Of a DNA stretch of 64,000 nt, positions 34,368 to 41,761 are shown piece after piece. The number at the start of each line of letters is the position of its first letter. Position 1 is the first letter of the stretch. Source of the DNA: DASQZJ01 sp035638775 (GTDB taxonomy: Bacteria; Pseudomonadota; Gammaproteobacteria; UBA5335; SLRW01). The notes beneath the pieces were generated by a model that saw nothing but the letters and a program-made list of their open reading frames with translations, did not search any database and was not told where the DNA came from. The translations under genes were made by a program, and so were the position numbers. The stretch is taken from contig DASQZJ010000029.1 of NCBI GenBank assembly GCA_035638775.1, positions 69,310 to 133,309 of the forward strand. The letters run 5' to 3'.

Positions 34368-34724
34368 ATGGAAATCACGATCTACCACAATCCACGCTGC
34401 TCGAAATCCCGCCAGGCCCTCTAGCTGCTGCGGGAGGCCGGGGTCCAGCCGAGGATCGTCGAGTACCTCAAGACGCCGCCGTCCGAAACGGAGCTGGCAC
34501 GGCTCCTGGACCTGCTGGGGCTGGAGCCGCGCGAGCTGATGCGACGCAAGGAGCGCGAATACTGCGAGCTCGGCCTGGATGACGGGGATCTGGACCGCGA
34601 GTCGCTCATCCGTGCCATCCACCGGCATCCCGGGCTGCTCGAGCGCCCCGTCGTGGTGCGGGGGAACCGCGCGGTCCTGGGACGCCCGCCGGAGCGCGTA
34701 CGGGAGCTGCTGGACGATGGCTGA
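34368..34724 (+). pseudogene. ArsC/Spx-family arsenate reductase-like gene with in-frame amber codon
   Basis: Read through one stop, this frame encodes a 118-residue ArsC-like protein of the YfgD type: ITIYHNPRCSKSRQAL at the N-terminus with the redox Cys11 and the HNPRCSKSR signature, YLKTPPSETEL, LEPRELMRRKEREY and a final ERPVVVRGNRAVLGRPPERV. Codon 19, right after the active-site helix begins, is TAG (34422-34424) where relatives have Ser or similar. A TCG-to-TAG or CAG-to-TAG change or a sequencing error would explain it. The remaining frame is otherwise undamaged and its stop still overlaps the wrbA start by 8 bp. It would be non-functional unless the amber is suppressed. Confidence 0.85.
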
Positions 34725-35325
34725 GGTGCTGGTGCTGTACTACTCGCGCTACGGCGCCACCGCCGGAATGGCCCGGCTCGCCTGCCGCGGCGTGGAGGAG
34801 AACGCCGGCGTGGAGGCGCGCCTGCGCACGGTGCCGGCGGTGTCCGCGGAGACCGCCGCGGTCGCGCCCCCGATTCCGGACGAGGGCCCGCCCTACGCGA
34901 GCGTGCGTGACCTGGAGGAATGCGCGGGCCTGATCCTCGGCAGCCCCACCCGGTTCGGCAACATGGCCGCCCCGCTCAAGCATTTCCTGGACGGCACCTC
35001 GGCCCTGTGGCTGTCCGGCGCCATGGCCGGCAAGCCGGCGGCCGTGTTCACCTCCACCGCCACTCTCCACGGCGGACAGGAGGCCACCCTGCTCTCGATG
35101 ATGCTTCCGCTGCTGCACCACGGGATGCTGCTGCTGGGCCTGCCCTACACGGAGACGGACCTGCACACCACCACCAGCGGCGGCACGCCCTACGGGGCCA
35201 GCCACGTCTCCGGCCAGCGCAGCGACCGTCCGCTGACGGACGAGGAAAAGCGCCTGTGCCGCGCGCTCGGGCGAAGAGTCGGGGACACCGTCGCGCGCCT
35301 GGGTGCGGCGCGTGCTCGCGCCTAG
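34717..35325 (+). CDS. wrbA: NAD(P)H:quinone oxidoreductase WrbA
   Basis: WrbA is a flavodoxin-like FMN protein that reduces quinones with NAD(P)H by two electrons. The 202-residue protein has the FMN phosphate-binding start VLVLYYSRYGATAGMAR, the LILGSPTRFGNMAAPLKHFLDGTSALW block typical of WrbA (with the SPTRFGNM loop), FTSTATLHGGQEATLLSMM and TPYGASHVSG. Its ATG lies inside the end of the arsC-like gene (8-bp overlap), a pairing of YfgD-like and WrbA genes seen in other Gammaproteobacteria. It is convergent with hda and shares its stop site with it. Confidence 0.94.
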   Translation: MAEVLVLYYSRYGATAGMARLACRGVEENAGVEARLRTVPAVSAETAAVAPPIPDEGPPYASVRDLEECAGLILGSPTRFGNMAAPLKHFLDGTSALWLSGAMAGKPAAVFTSTATLHGGQEATLLSMMLPLLHHGMLLLGLPYTETDLHTTTSGGTPYGASHVSGQRSDRPLTDEEKRLCRALGRRVGDTVARLGAARARA

Positions 35326-36035
35326 CTGCCGAGCATCTCCCGCAGGAAGGGAATCGTAAGCCGGCGTTGGGCAGCGAGCGCGGCGTGGTCCAGGCCGTCG
35401 AGCAGGCGGAACAGTGTGGCCGGATCGCGCGGCTGACGCCGCAGCAGGTAGCGCCCGGCCTCGTCGGACAGCACCAGCCCGCGGTGCCGGGCGCGCAGCT
35501 GCAGGGCGCGCAGCCGGTCCTCGTCGTCCAGGGGCTGCAGGCGGAACACCAGCCCCCAGGCCAGCCGCGACGAGAGGTCGGGAAGGTGCAGCCCGATGCC
35601 GCCCGGCGGCCCGTCCGCCGCGGCGAGCAGCCGGCCGCCATGCTCGCGCAGATCGTTGCACAGGCGGAACAGGGCCCGCTCCCACGCCGGGTCCCCGGCG
35701 ATCGCCTGCAGGTCGTCCACGCATACCGCGGCCAGCTCGCCCAGCCCCTGCAGAACGCCGGGACCACCCGCGGCGAGCTCGCCCAGCGGCAGGTACACCG
35801 CCCGTCCCCCGTGACGATCCACCTCGCGGCACGCCGACTGCAGCAGGTGCGTGCGTCCCACCCCCGCCGGCCCGTACAGGTGGCAGGTCTGGGCACCGCG
35901 CCCCGCGGCCTGCTCGCGCACCGCGTGGACCGCGGCCCGGTTGGGGCCGTCGCAGTAGTTGGCGAAGCTGCAGTGATCCGCCAGCGTCAGGTGCAACGCC
36001 AGCTGCCGGAAGCGCGCCCGGCCCTCCCCGCTCAT
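35322..36035 (-). CDS. hda: DnaA regulatory inactivator Hda
   Basis: Hda, bound to the DNA clamp, promotes hydrolysis of DnaA-ATP and so prevents over-initiation. The 237-residue protein has a DnaA-like AAA+ domain: Walker A-like YGPAGVGRTHLLQ, Walker B-like VCVDDLQAIAGD and the arginine-finger region LSSRLAWGLVFRLQPL. The clamp-binding motif expected near the N-terminus may be RQLALHLTL (residues about 10-18). Its ATG overlaps the stop of the DUF2066 gene (ATGA), and DUF2066-hda is a conserved gammaproteobacterial pair. Its TAG stop and the wrbA TAG share the palindrome CTAG. Confidence 0.92.
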   Translation of the reverse strand: MSGEGRARFRQLALHLTLADHCSFANYCDGPNRAAVHAVREQAAGRGAQTCHLYGPAGVGRTHLLQSACREVDRHGGRAVYLPLGELAAGGPGVLQGLGELAAVCVDDLQAIAGDPAWERALFRLCNDLREHGGRLLAAADGPPGGIGLHLPDLSSRLAWGLVFRLQPLDDEDRLRALQLRARHRGLVLSDEAGRYLLRRQPRDPATLFRLLDGLDHAALAAQRRLTIPFLREMLGS

Positions 36036-37132
36036 GAGGACTTGCCGACGAACCGGTAGTACAGCTGCGGCCCGGAGGGACCGCCGCCCACGGTCCCCGA
36101 CCATCCCGCACCATTGCCGGGTGGCTGCGCCTGCTGCAGGGTGCGACCCAGGCCGATGATCTGCTGCAGATGACTGGTGCTGCTGTCCAGCGCCAGGCTG
36201 AGCAGCAGCCGGTCCGCCTGCACCCCGAGCACCGTGACCCCGCTGACCGCGGACAGCCCGCGGAGGTAGTTCAGCACCCGCGCATAGCCGTCCAGCCCCT
36301 GGACGCCAGAAACCGTCATCGCCGCGGTCTCTCCGCCGTTCTGGTCGCGCGAGGCGTAACGATTGATGTACAGGTCGGCCAGCTGCCCCGTGGCCGACTT
36401 CAGGACCGCGCCGGGATTGTCGCCGGCCGTCTGCCAGCTGTCGCGGTTTCCGTTCTGGATCAGGGTCCAGCGCCCCTGCCAGCCGCTGCTCGCCTGCGAC
36501 AGGCGCCCGATCAGCACCGCGTTCGCGTGGTAGCGCTTGGACGCCTGCATCACCTGGTCGAAGAATCCGCCCCAGATGTCGGCGAACGCCACGGACTGGC
36601 GATCCTGCTGGTCCATCAGCGGCAGCGCCATCGGCAGCCCGTGCCGGCGCGCCTGCCTGCGCAGCGCCTGCGCGAAGTCGCCCTGGCTGGACCGGCTCAC
36701 GATCTCGCGCTGCCCGTTGCTCTGCACGGCCAGCCACACCAGCGTTGCGGGCCGTTCGTCGCCCCAGACGAGCTGCCCGTTCTTGCGCAGCAGCTGCTTG
36801 ACCGCCGGCGGGCTGAAATCCGCCACCAGCTCGAGCTGGCCCGCGCTGTCGGTCTCGTACTGGTACTGCTGCACGTAGGCGTCGATCTTGCTCACCGTCG
36901 CGGACAGCCCCTCGGCCGAGGATCCGGACAGCCGCGTCAGGACCCGCCCGAGGGCCGTGCCGAGCGCGTCCTCCCGCGCCTGGGAGGACTGGTCGGGCAC
37001 CTGTACGCGCGCCTTGTACAGCCCGGTGACGTTGACCGCCGACGCCCGCAGTGGCAGGCACAGCAGCAACAGCAGTCCGAGCGCGACCGCGACGGCCGGA
37101 AGCGGGCGCGGGCTGGATCGTGGCATCGACAT
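36032..37132 (-). CDS. DUF2066 domain protein, exported
   Basis: This 366-residue protein has a clear signal peptide (LPAVAVALGLLLLLCLPLRA, about residues 11-30, cleavage likely after ASA) and the DUF2066 domain, which begins VTGLYKARVQVPDQSSQAREDAL. The rest is a mixed alpha/beta periplasmic protein with DERPATLVWLAV and YHANAVLIGRL blocks. Function unknown. It is upstream of and overlaps hda by 4 bp and is divergent from purM, which is the standard arrangement in Gammaproteobacteria. Confidence 0.88.
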   Translation of the reverse strand: MSMPRSSPRPLPAVAVALGLLLLLCLPLRASAVNVTGLYKARVQVPDQSSQAREDALGTALGRVLTRLSGSSAEGLSATVSKIDAYVQQYQYETDSAGQLELVADFSPPAVKQLLRKNGQLVWGDERPATLVWLAVQSNGQREIVSRSSQGDFAQALRRQARRHGLPMALPLMDQQDRQSVAFADIWGGFFDQVMQASKRYHANAVLIGRLSQASSGWQGRWTLIQNGNRDSWQTAGDNPGAVLKSATGQLADLYINRYASRDQNGGETAAMTVSGVQGLDGYARVLNYLRGLSAVSGVTVLGVQADRLLLSLALDSSTSHLQQIIGLGRTLQQAQPPGNGAGWSGTVGGGPSGPQLYYRFVGKSS

Positions 37133-37158
37133 GGTCGCCGCAGCTCGTACGTCGTACG

Positions 37159-37174
37159 GGTTTCAGGGGTCAGG
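37159..37174. repeat. solo heptamer arm before purM
   Basis: GGTTTCA, GGGGTCA, GG is the same kind of repeat unit that bounds the three intergenic elements, but no mirror arm is nearby. It directly abuts TACAAT (37175-37180), a possible -10 for purM. The rest of this 275-bp gap is GC-rich with no gene. Confidence 0.5.
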
Positions 37175-37407
37175 TACAATAGCACAAGCGAGCCCGGATT
37201 GATCCGGAGCTTCGCGCGGGCCGGGATGGCCCGGTGCCGACCGGGCCTGCGCGCGCCCGATCCGGCCGCTCCGACCGCGACAGGAGACCGAGTCGACGAC
37301 ACGGAAACGACACGTGTCCTTGCAGGGCATTCGCAATCCACCGGCCGGCCGCGGTGTGCGTGACCGCGGCCGCTCCGCCACTGCCCACGGCGCCCGGAGA
37401 CCCGTTC

Positions 37408-38448
37408 ATGCCGCCCAGAGAGCCCCTCACCTACCGCGATGCGGGAGTCGATATCGACGCGGGCAACCGCCTGGTGGACCGCATCCGGCCGGCGGCCGCC
37501 CGCACGCGCCGGGACGGGGTGCTCGGCGGTCTCGGCGGCTTCGGCGCGCTGTTCGAGCTTCCGCCGGGCTACCGCGAGCCGGTGCTGGTCTCGGGCACCG
37601 ACGGCGTGGGAACCAAGCTGCGCCTGGCGATCGAGAGCGGACGCCACGACACGGTCGGCATCGACCTGGTGGCGATGTGCGTGAACGACATCGTGGTGCA
37701 GGGGGCCGAGCCGCTGTTCTTCCTGGACTACTACGCCAGCGGCCGGCTCGAGGTCGACGTGGCCGCCGCGGTGGTGGAGGGCATCGCCGCCGGCTGCGAG
37801 CAGGCCGGCTGCGCGCTGATCGGCGGCGAGACGGCGGAAATGCCGGGCATGTACTCCCCCGGGGACTACGATCTGGCCGGCTTCGCCGTCGGCATCGCGG
37901 AGAAGGCCCGCCTGGTGGACGGCACCCGGGTTTCCGACGGCGACGTCCTGCTGGGCCTGGGCTCCAGCGGGGCCCACGCCAACGGCTACTCGCTGATCCG
38001 CCGAATCCTTGCCGACACCGGTGCCGGTCTCGACACTCCGCTGGGCGGTTCCACGCTGGGCGACGCGCTGCTGCGCCCCACCCGGATCTACGTGCCGGCG
38101 CTGCTGGCCCTGCTGCGGGCCGACCTGGTGCACGCCGCCGCCCATATCACCGGGGGCGGGCTGCCGGAGAACCTGCCGCGCGTGCTGCCGGACGGCGCCA
38201 CGGCCGTGGTTGCCCGCGACGGCTGGCAGCGCCCGGCCGTGTTCGACTGGCTGGCGGACCAGGGCGGCGTGGAGGAAGGGGAGATGCTGCGCACCTTCAA
38301 TTGCGGCATCGGCATGTGCGTATGCACCGCGCCCGAGAGCGCCGGGCGCGCCCGGGCCCTGCTGGAAGAGCACGGCGAGACGGTCTACCCGCTCGGGCAC
38401 GTGGAGCTCGGCGGGAGCGGCGCGCCGGCGAGGGTGCGATTCACCTGA
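37408..38448 (+). CDS. purM: phosphoribosylformylglycinamidine cyclo-ligase PurM
   Basis: PurM closes the imidazole ring of AIR in purine synthesis, using ATP. The 346-residue protein starts TYRDAGVDIDAGNRLVDRI, has VLVSGTDGVGTKLRLA, MCVNDIVVQGAEPLFFLDYYA, IGGETAEMPGMY, LLGLGSSGAHANGYSLIRR and ITGGGLPENLPRVLP, all characteristic of the family. The ATG at 37408 is used; the frame is open further upstream but not family-like. Its stop overlaps the purN ATG by one base (TGATG). It is divergent from DUF2066-hda. Confidence 0.95.
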   Translation: MPPREPLTYRDAGVDIDAGNRLVDRIRPAAARTRRDGVLGGLGGFGALFELPPGYREPVLVSGTDGVGTKLRLAIESGRHDTVGIDLVAMCVNDIVVQGAEPLFFLDYYASGRLEVDVAAAVVEGIAAGCEQAGCALIGGETAEMPGMYSPGDYDLAGFAVGIAEKARLVDGTRVSDGDVLLGLGSSGAHANGYSLIRRILADTGAGLDTPLGGSTLGDALLRPTRIYVPALLALLRADLVHAAAHITGGGLPENLPRVLPDGATAVVARDGWQRPAVFDWLADQGGVEEGEMLRTFNCGIGMCVCTAPESAGRARALLEEHGETVYPLGHVELGGSGAPARVRFT

Positions 38449-39119
38449 TGCCCGGCCCCCGGACGTTCACCATGGTGGTCCTGATCTCCGGCAGCGGCAC
38501 CAACCTGCAGGCGCTGATCGACGCCGTGCGCAACGGGCGGATCCCGGCGCGGATCGCAGCCGTAATCAGCAACCGGCCCGACGCCTGGGGCCTGGAGCGC
38601 GCGCGGCGCGCGGGGATCGACGCGATCGCCCTGGATCATGCGCGCTTCGCCTCCCGCGAGGGCTTCGATGCCGCCCTGCAGGACGCCGTCGACCGCTACC
38701 GGCCGGACCTGGTGGTGCTGGCCGGCTTCATGCGGATCCTGACCGACGCCTTCGTCCGGCGCTACGCCGGCCGCATGATCAACATCCATCCTTCCCTGCT
38801 GCCGGCCCATCGCGGACTGCACACCCACCAGCGGGCCCTGGAGGGCGGGGACCGCGTGCACGGCGTGAGCGTGCACTACGTCACGCCGGAGCTGGACGGC
38901 GGACCGGTGATCGCCCAGGCCCGCGTGCCGGTGCTGCCCGGCGACGATGCCGGCGCCCTCGCCCGCCGCGTGCAGGCACGCGAGCACCGCCTGTACCCCG
39001 AGGTGGTCGACTGGATCGCGCGCGGACGCCTGCGGCTGGAGGGCGGGACGCCGGTACTGGACGGGCGGCCGTTGCGCCAGCCGGTGATTCTGGACGGCGA
39101 GAGCGAGGCGCTGTCGTGA
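38448..39119 (+). CDS. purN: phosphoribosylglycinamide formyltransferase PurN
   Basis: PurN transfers a formyl group from 10-formyltetrahydrofolate to GAR, the third step of purine synthesis. The 223-residue protein has VVLISGSGTNLQALI at the N-terminus, ISNRPDAWGLERA, the catalytic NIHPSLLPA (Asn-x-His) and VHYVTPELDGGPVIAQ with the catalytic Asp. The first ATG overlaps the purM stop; a second at 38472 immediately before VVLISG is also possible. Its stop overlaps the GTG start of the DUF3108 gene. Confidence 0.95.
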   Translation: MPGPRTFTMVVLISGSGTNLQALIDAVRNGRIPARIAAVISNRPDAWGLERARRAGIDAIALDHARFASREGFDAALQDAVDRYRPDLVVLAGFMRILTDAFVRRYAGRMINIHPSLLPAHRGLHTHQRALEGGDRVHGVSVHYVTPELDGGPVIAQARVPVLPGDDAGALARRVQAREHRLYPEVVDWIARGRLRLEGGTPVLDGRPLRQPVILDGESEALS

Positions 39120-39841
39120 GAGCCTGCATCGCCCTGCTCACGACGGTCTCGCTGCTGCTGGCGGTCCCGGCGGCCGGCGCCGCCGGCTTCATCCCCTCCT
39201 ATACCGCCCATTATTCGCTCAGCCGCGGCGCCTTCACGCTCGCCGAGAGCAAGTTCACCCTGCAGCGGGAGGCCGACGGCAAGCTGCGCTACCACTCCGA
39301 GGCGGAGCCGCGGGGGCTGGCACGGCTGTTCTTCAGCGACAACAGCATCAGCGAAACCAGCGTGTTCCGACTGCACGACGGCCGTATCCAGGCGCTGTCC
39401 TACCAGTTCGTCCATCACAACGGCGACAAGGCGGACCGCCGCAGCGTCCGGTTCGACTGGGAGAACGACACGGCGGTCAGCCGCAAGGACGGCAAGACGC
39501 GCCACCTCAAGGTGCCCCCGGGGACCGTCGACCAGATGGTGCTGCAGCTGGCGGTGATGCGCGACCTCGCCGACGGCCGCGACGAGATGAGCTACAAGCT
39601 GGTCAGCGACAACGAGCTCAAGACCTACCACTTCGCGGTCAAGGGCCGCGAACGCGTGCACACCAGCGCCGGGACCTTCTACACGCTGCGCGTGGAGCGC
39701 ACCCGGGACCCGGACAAGACCACGGTGTTCTGGTGTGCGCCGAAGCTGGACTACCTGCCGGTGAAGATGCTGCAGCAGAAGAAGGGCGGTGCCGCCATCC
39801 GGCTGGAGCTGGAATCCATCCAGGGCCTGCCCGCGAGCTGA
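39116..39841 (+). CDS. DUF3108 domain exported protein
   Basis: This 241-residue protein has a signal peptide (CIALLTTVSLLLAVPAAGAA, residues about 4-23) followed by a DUF3108 beta-rich domain: YTAHYSLSRGAFTLAESKFTL, KLRYHSEAEPRGLARLFFSD and KLDYLPVKMLQQKKGGA. Function is unknown; family members follow purN in many Gammaproteobacteria. The start is a GTG overlapping the purN stop (GTGA), and no other start precedes the signal peptide. It is convergent with dcd, 22 bp away, with no obvious terminator. Confidence 0.88.
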   Translation: MRACIALLTTVSLLLAVPAAGAAGFIPSYTAHYSLSRGAFTLAESKFTLQREADGKLRYHSEAEPRGLARLFFSDNSISETSVFRLHDGRIQALSYQFVHHNGDKADRRSVRFDWENDTAVSRKDGKTRHLKVPPGTVDQMVLQLAVMRDLADGRDEMSYKLVSDNELKTYHFAVKGRERVHTSAGTFYTLRVERTRDPDKTTVFWCAPKLDYLPVKMLQQKKGGAAIRLELESIQGLPAS

Positions 39842-39863
39842 CGGCGGGCCGCCCCGGCCCCGG

Positions 39864-40430
39864 TCAGGCGCGCGGCAGCGTGACGCCCCGCTGGCCCTGG
39901 TACTTGCCGCCACGGTCCTTGTAGGAGACCTCGCAGACCTCGTCCGACTCGAAGAACAGGATCTGCGCCACCCCCTCGTTGGCGTAGATCTTCGCCGGCA
40001 GCGGCGTCGTATTGGAGAACTCCAGCGTCACGTGGCCCTCCCACTCCGGCTCCAGCGGCGTGACGTTCACGATGATGCCGCAGCGCGCGTAGGTGGACTT
40101 GCCCAGGCAGATGGTCAGTACGTTGCGCGGGATGCGGAAGTACTCCACGGTCCGCGCCAGCGCGAACGAGTTCGGCGGGATGATGCACACATCGGACTCG
40201 AGGCTGACGAAGCTGCTGTCGTCGAAGCCCTTGGGATCGACCACCGCGGAGTTGATGTTGGTGAAGATCTTGAAATCCTCGGCGCAGCGGATGTCGTAGC
40301 CGTAGCTCGAGGTGCCGTAGGAGATGATCGGGTGGCCGTCGACGCTGCGCACCTGGCCCGCCTCGAACGGCTCGATCATGCCCCGCTCCGCGGCCATCCG
40401 CCTGATCCACTTGTCCGACTTGATGCTCAT
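39864..40430 (-). CDS. dcd: dCTP deaminase Dcd
   Basis: Dcd deaminates dCTP to dUTP, feeding thymidylate synthesis. The 188-residue protein has the trimeric dUTPase-like fold with TSSYGYDIRCAEDFKIF, LARTVEYFRIPRNVL, the GKSTYARCGIIVNVTPLEP active-site segment (Ser, Arg) and GHVTLEFSN with the catalytic Glu, plus EGVAQILFFES. Length matches the E. coli type. It is on the minus strand 110 bp downstream of apbC and may be co-transcribed with it. Confidence 0.95.
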   Translation of the reverse strand: MSIKSDKWIRRMAAERGMIEPFEAGQVRSVDGHPIISYGTSSYGYDIRCAEDFKIFTNINSAVVDPKGFDDSSFVSLESDVCIIPPNSFALARTVEYFRIPRNVLTICLGKSTYARCGIIVNVTPLEPEWEGHVTLEFSNTTPLPAKIYANEGVAQILFFESDEVCEVSYKDRGGKYQGQRGVTLPRA

Positions 40431-40540
40431 GGACTTGCCTTATCCGGTGGGCCCGACCGGCGCAATTAACCACAGCGGGACCACCGCGGCAAGGGCGTCA
40501 CCACCGGCCCCCGCGTTCCCCCCGCCGACGGGGTCCCCGG

Positions 40541-41635
40541 CTAGTCGTCCTCGATCAGGATCTCGGGGAAGGCCGCGCGCTCGCGCCCACCCGGTGCCGC
40601 CAGGCGCCCGGCCGTGCGCCGGGCAATCTCCAGGTAGGCTGCGGTCAGCGGGCTGTCCGGCTCGGCCACCACTGTCGGGATGCCGGAGTCGGTCTGCTCG
40701 CGGATGCGGATGTCCAGCGGCAGCTCGCCCAGCAGCACCGTGTGATACTGCTCGGCGATGCGCGCGCCCCCGCCGGCGCCGAAGATATGCTCTTCGTGGC
40801 CGCAGTTGCTGCAGATGTGGGTGCTCATGTTCTCGACGATGCCGAGCACCGCCACCTCGACCTTCTCGAACATGCGCAGCCCCTTGCGGGCATCCAGCAG
40901 CGCGATGTCCTGGGGCGTGGTCACGATCACCGCGCCGCTGACCGGGATGCGCTGGGCGAGCGTGAGCTGGATGTCGCCCGTGCCGGGGGGCAGGTCCACG
41001 ACCAGGTAGTCGAGGTCGTGCCAGTTGGTGTCGTTCAGCAGCTGGTTCAGGGCCTGGGTAACCATCGGCCCGCGCCAGATCATGGGGGTTTCCTCGTCCA
41101 CCAGGAAGCCGACCGACATCACCTGCAGGCCGTGTCGCTCCACCGGCTCCAGGGTCTTGCGATCGGTGCTGCGCGGCCGGCCGCTGTAGCCCACCATGCG
41201 CGGCTGGCTGGGACCGTAGATGTCGGCGTCCAGCAGTCCCGTGCGGGCACCCTCGGCGCTGAGCGCCAGCGCCAGGTTGACCGCCGTGGTGGACTTGCCG
41301 ACGCCGCCCTTGCCCGAGGCGATCGCGATGATGTTCTTCACCCCGGGAAGCGGCTGCAGGTTGGATTGCACCGCGTGCGAAGCCACCTCGGTGGCGACCT
41401 CGATCTGCACCTCCCGGACGCCGTCCAGCGCGGCCAGCCGCTCCCGTACGCCGGACTCCAGCTCGGCGTGCCGGCTCCTGGCCGGGTAACCCAGCACCAG
41501 CCGGACCCGGACGCCGCCGTCGTCGCCGACGTCGATCTCGCGCACCGCCCCGGATGTCACCAGGTCGGTGCCGACGTTGGGATCCTGGTACTGCTCCAGC
41601 GCCCGTTCGATGCTCTCGCGACTCGCCTGACTCAT
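40541..41635 (-). CDS. apbC: Fe-S cluster carrier ATPase ApbC/Mrp
   Basis: ApbC (Mrp) is a P-loop scaffold that binds and delivers 4Fe-4S clusters. The 364-residue protein has an N-terminal DUF59/MIP18 domain (residues about 5-85), the deviant Walker A IASGKGGVGKSTTAVNLA, LLDADIYGPSQPRMVG, LVVDLPPGTGDIQLTL and the cluster-binding CSNCGHEEHIFG (C-x2-C). The ATG at 41635 matches family starts. It is divergent from metG, a conserved pairing, with 126 bp between them. Confidence 0.94.
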   Translation of the reverse strand: MSQASRESIERALEQYQDPNVGTDLVTSGAVREIDVGDDGGVRVRLVLGYPARSRHAELESGVRERLAALDGVREVQIEVATEVASHAVQSNLQPLPGVKNIIAIASGKGGVGKSTTAVNLALALSAEGARTGLLDADIYGPSQPRMVGYSGRPRSTDRKTLEPVERHGLQVMSVGFLVDEETPMIWRGPMVTQALNQLLNDTNWHDLDYLVVDLPPGTGDIQLTLAQRIPVSGAVIVTTPQDIALLDARKGLRMFEKVEVAVLGIVENMSTHICSNCGHEEHIFGAGGGARIAEQYHTVLLGELPLDIRIREQTDSGIPTVVAEPDSPLTAAYLEIARRTAGRLAAPGGRERAAFPEILIEDD

Positions 41636-41723
41636 GTCCTCTCCCGCTCGCTGCGGCCGTGGTGGGATGCGTGCACCGCATTGTAACGCAGGCTCCGCTG
41701 TCCTCGTTGGCACCCGTGCCCTG

Positions 41724-41732
41724 TGGCATAAT
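41724..41732 (+). promoter_or_regulatory. extended -10 promoter of metG
   Basis: TGGCATAAT gives a TG one base before CATAAT (41727-41732), 29 bp before metG. The nearby TTGGCA (41707) is too close (14 bp) to be a normal -35, so an extended -10 reading is preferred. Confidence 0.5.
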
Positions 41733-41761
41733 GCGCGCTTCCTCGCAGACGGTCGCAATCC

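Noticed and set aside
34422..34424. TAG in the arsC-like gene as a pyrrolysine codon
   Set aside because: No pyrrolysine genes are seen and no other gene here has an internal TAG; mutation or error is simpler.
34539..34724. A separate 61-residue gene upstream of wrbA
   Set aside because: It is the C-terminal part of the amber-interrupted ArsC-like frame, not an independent gene.
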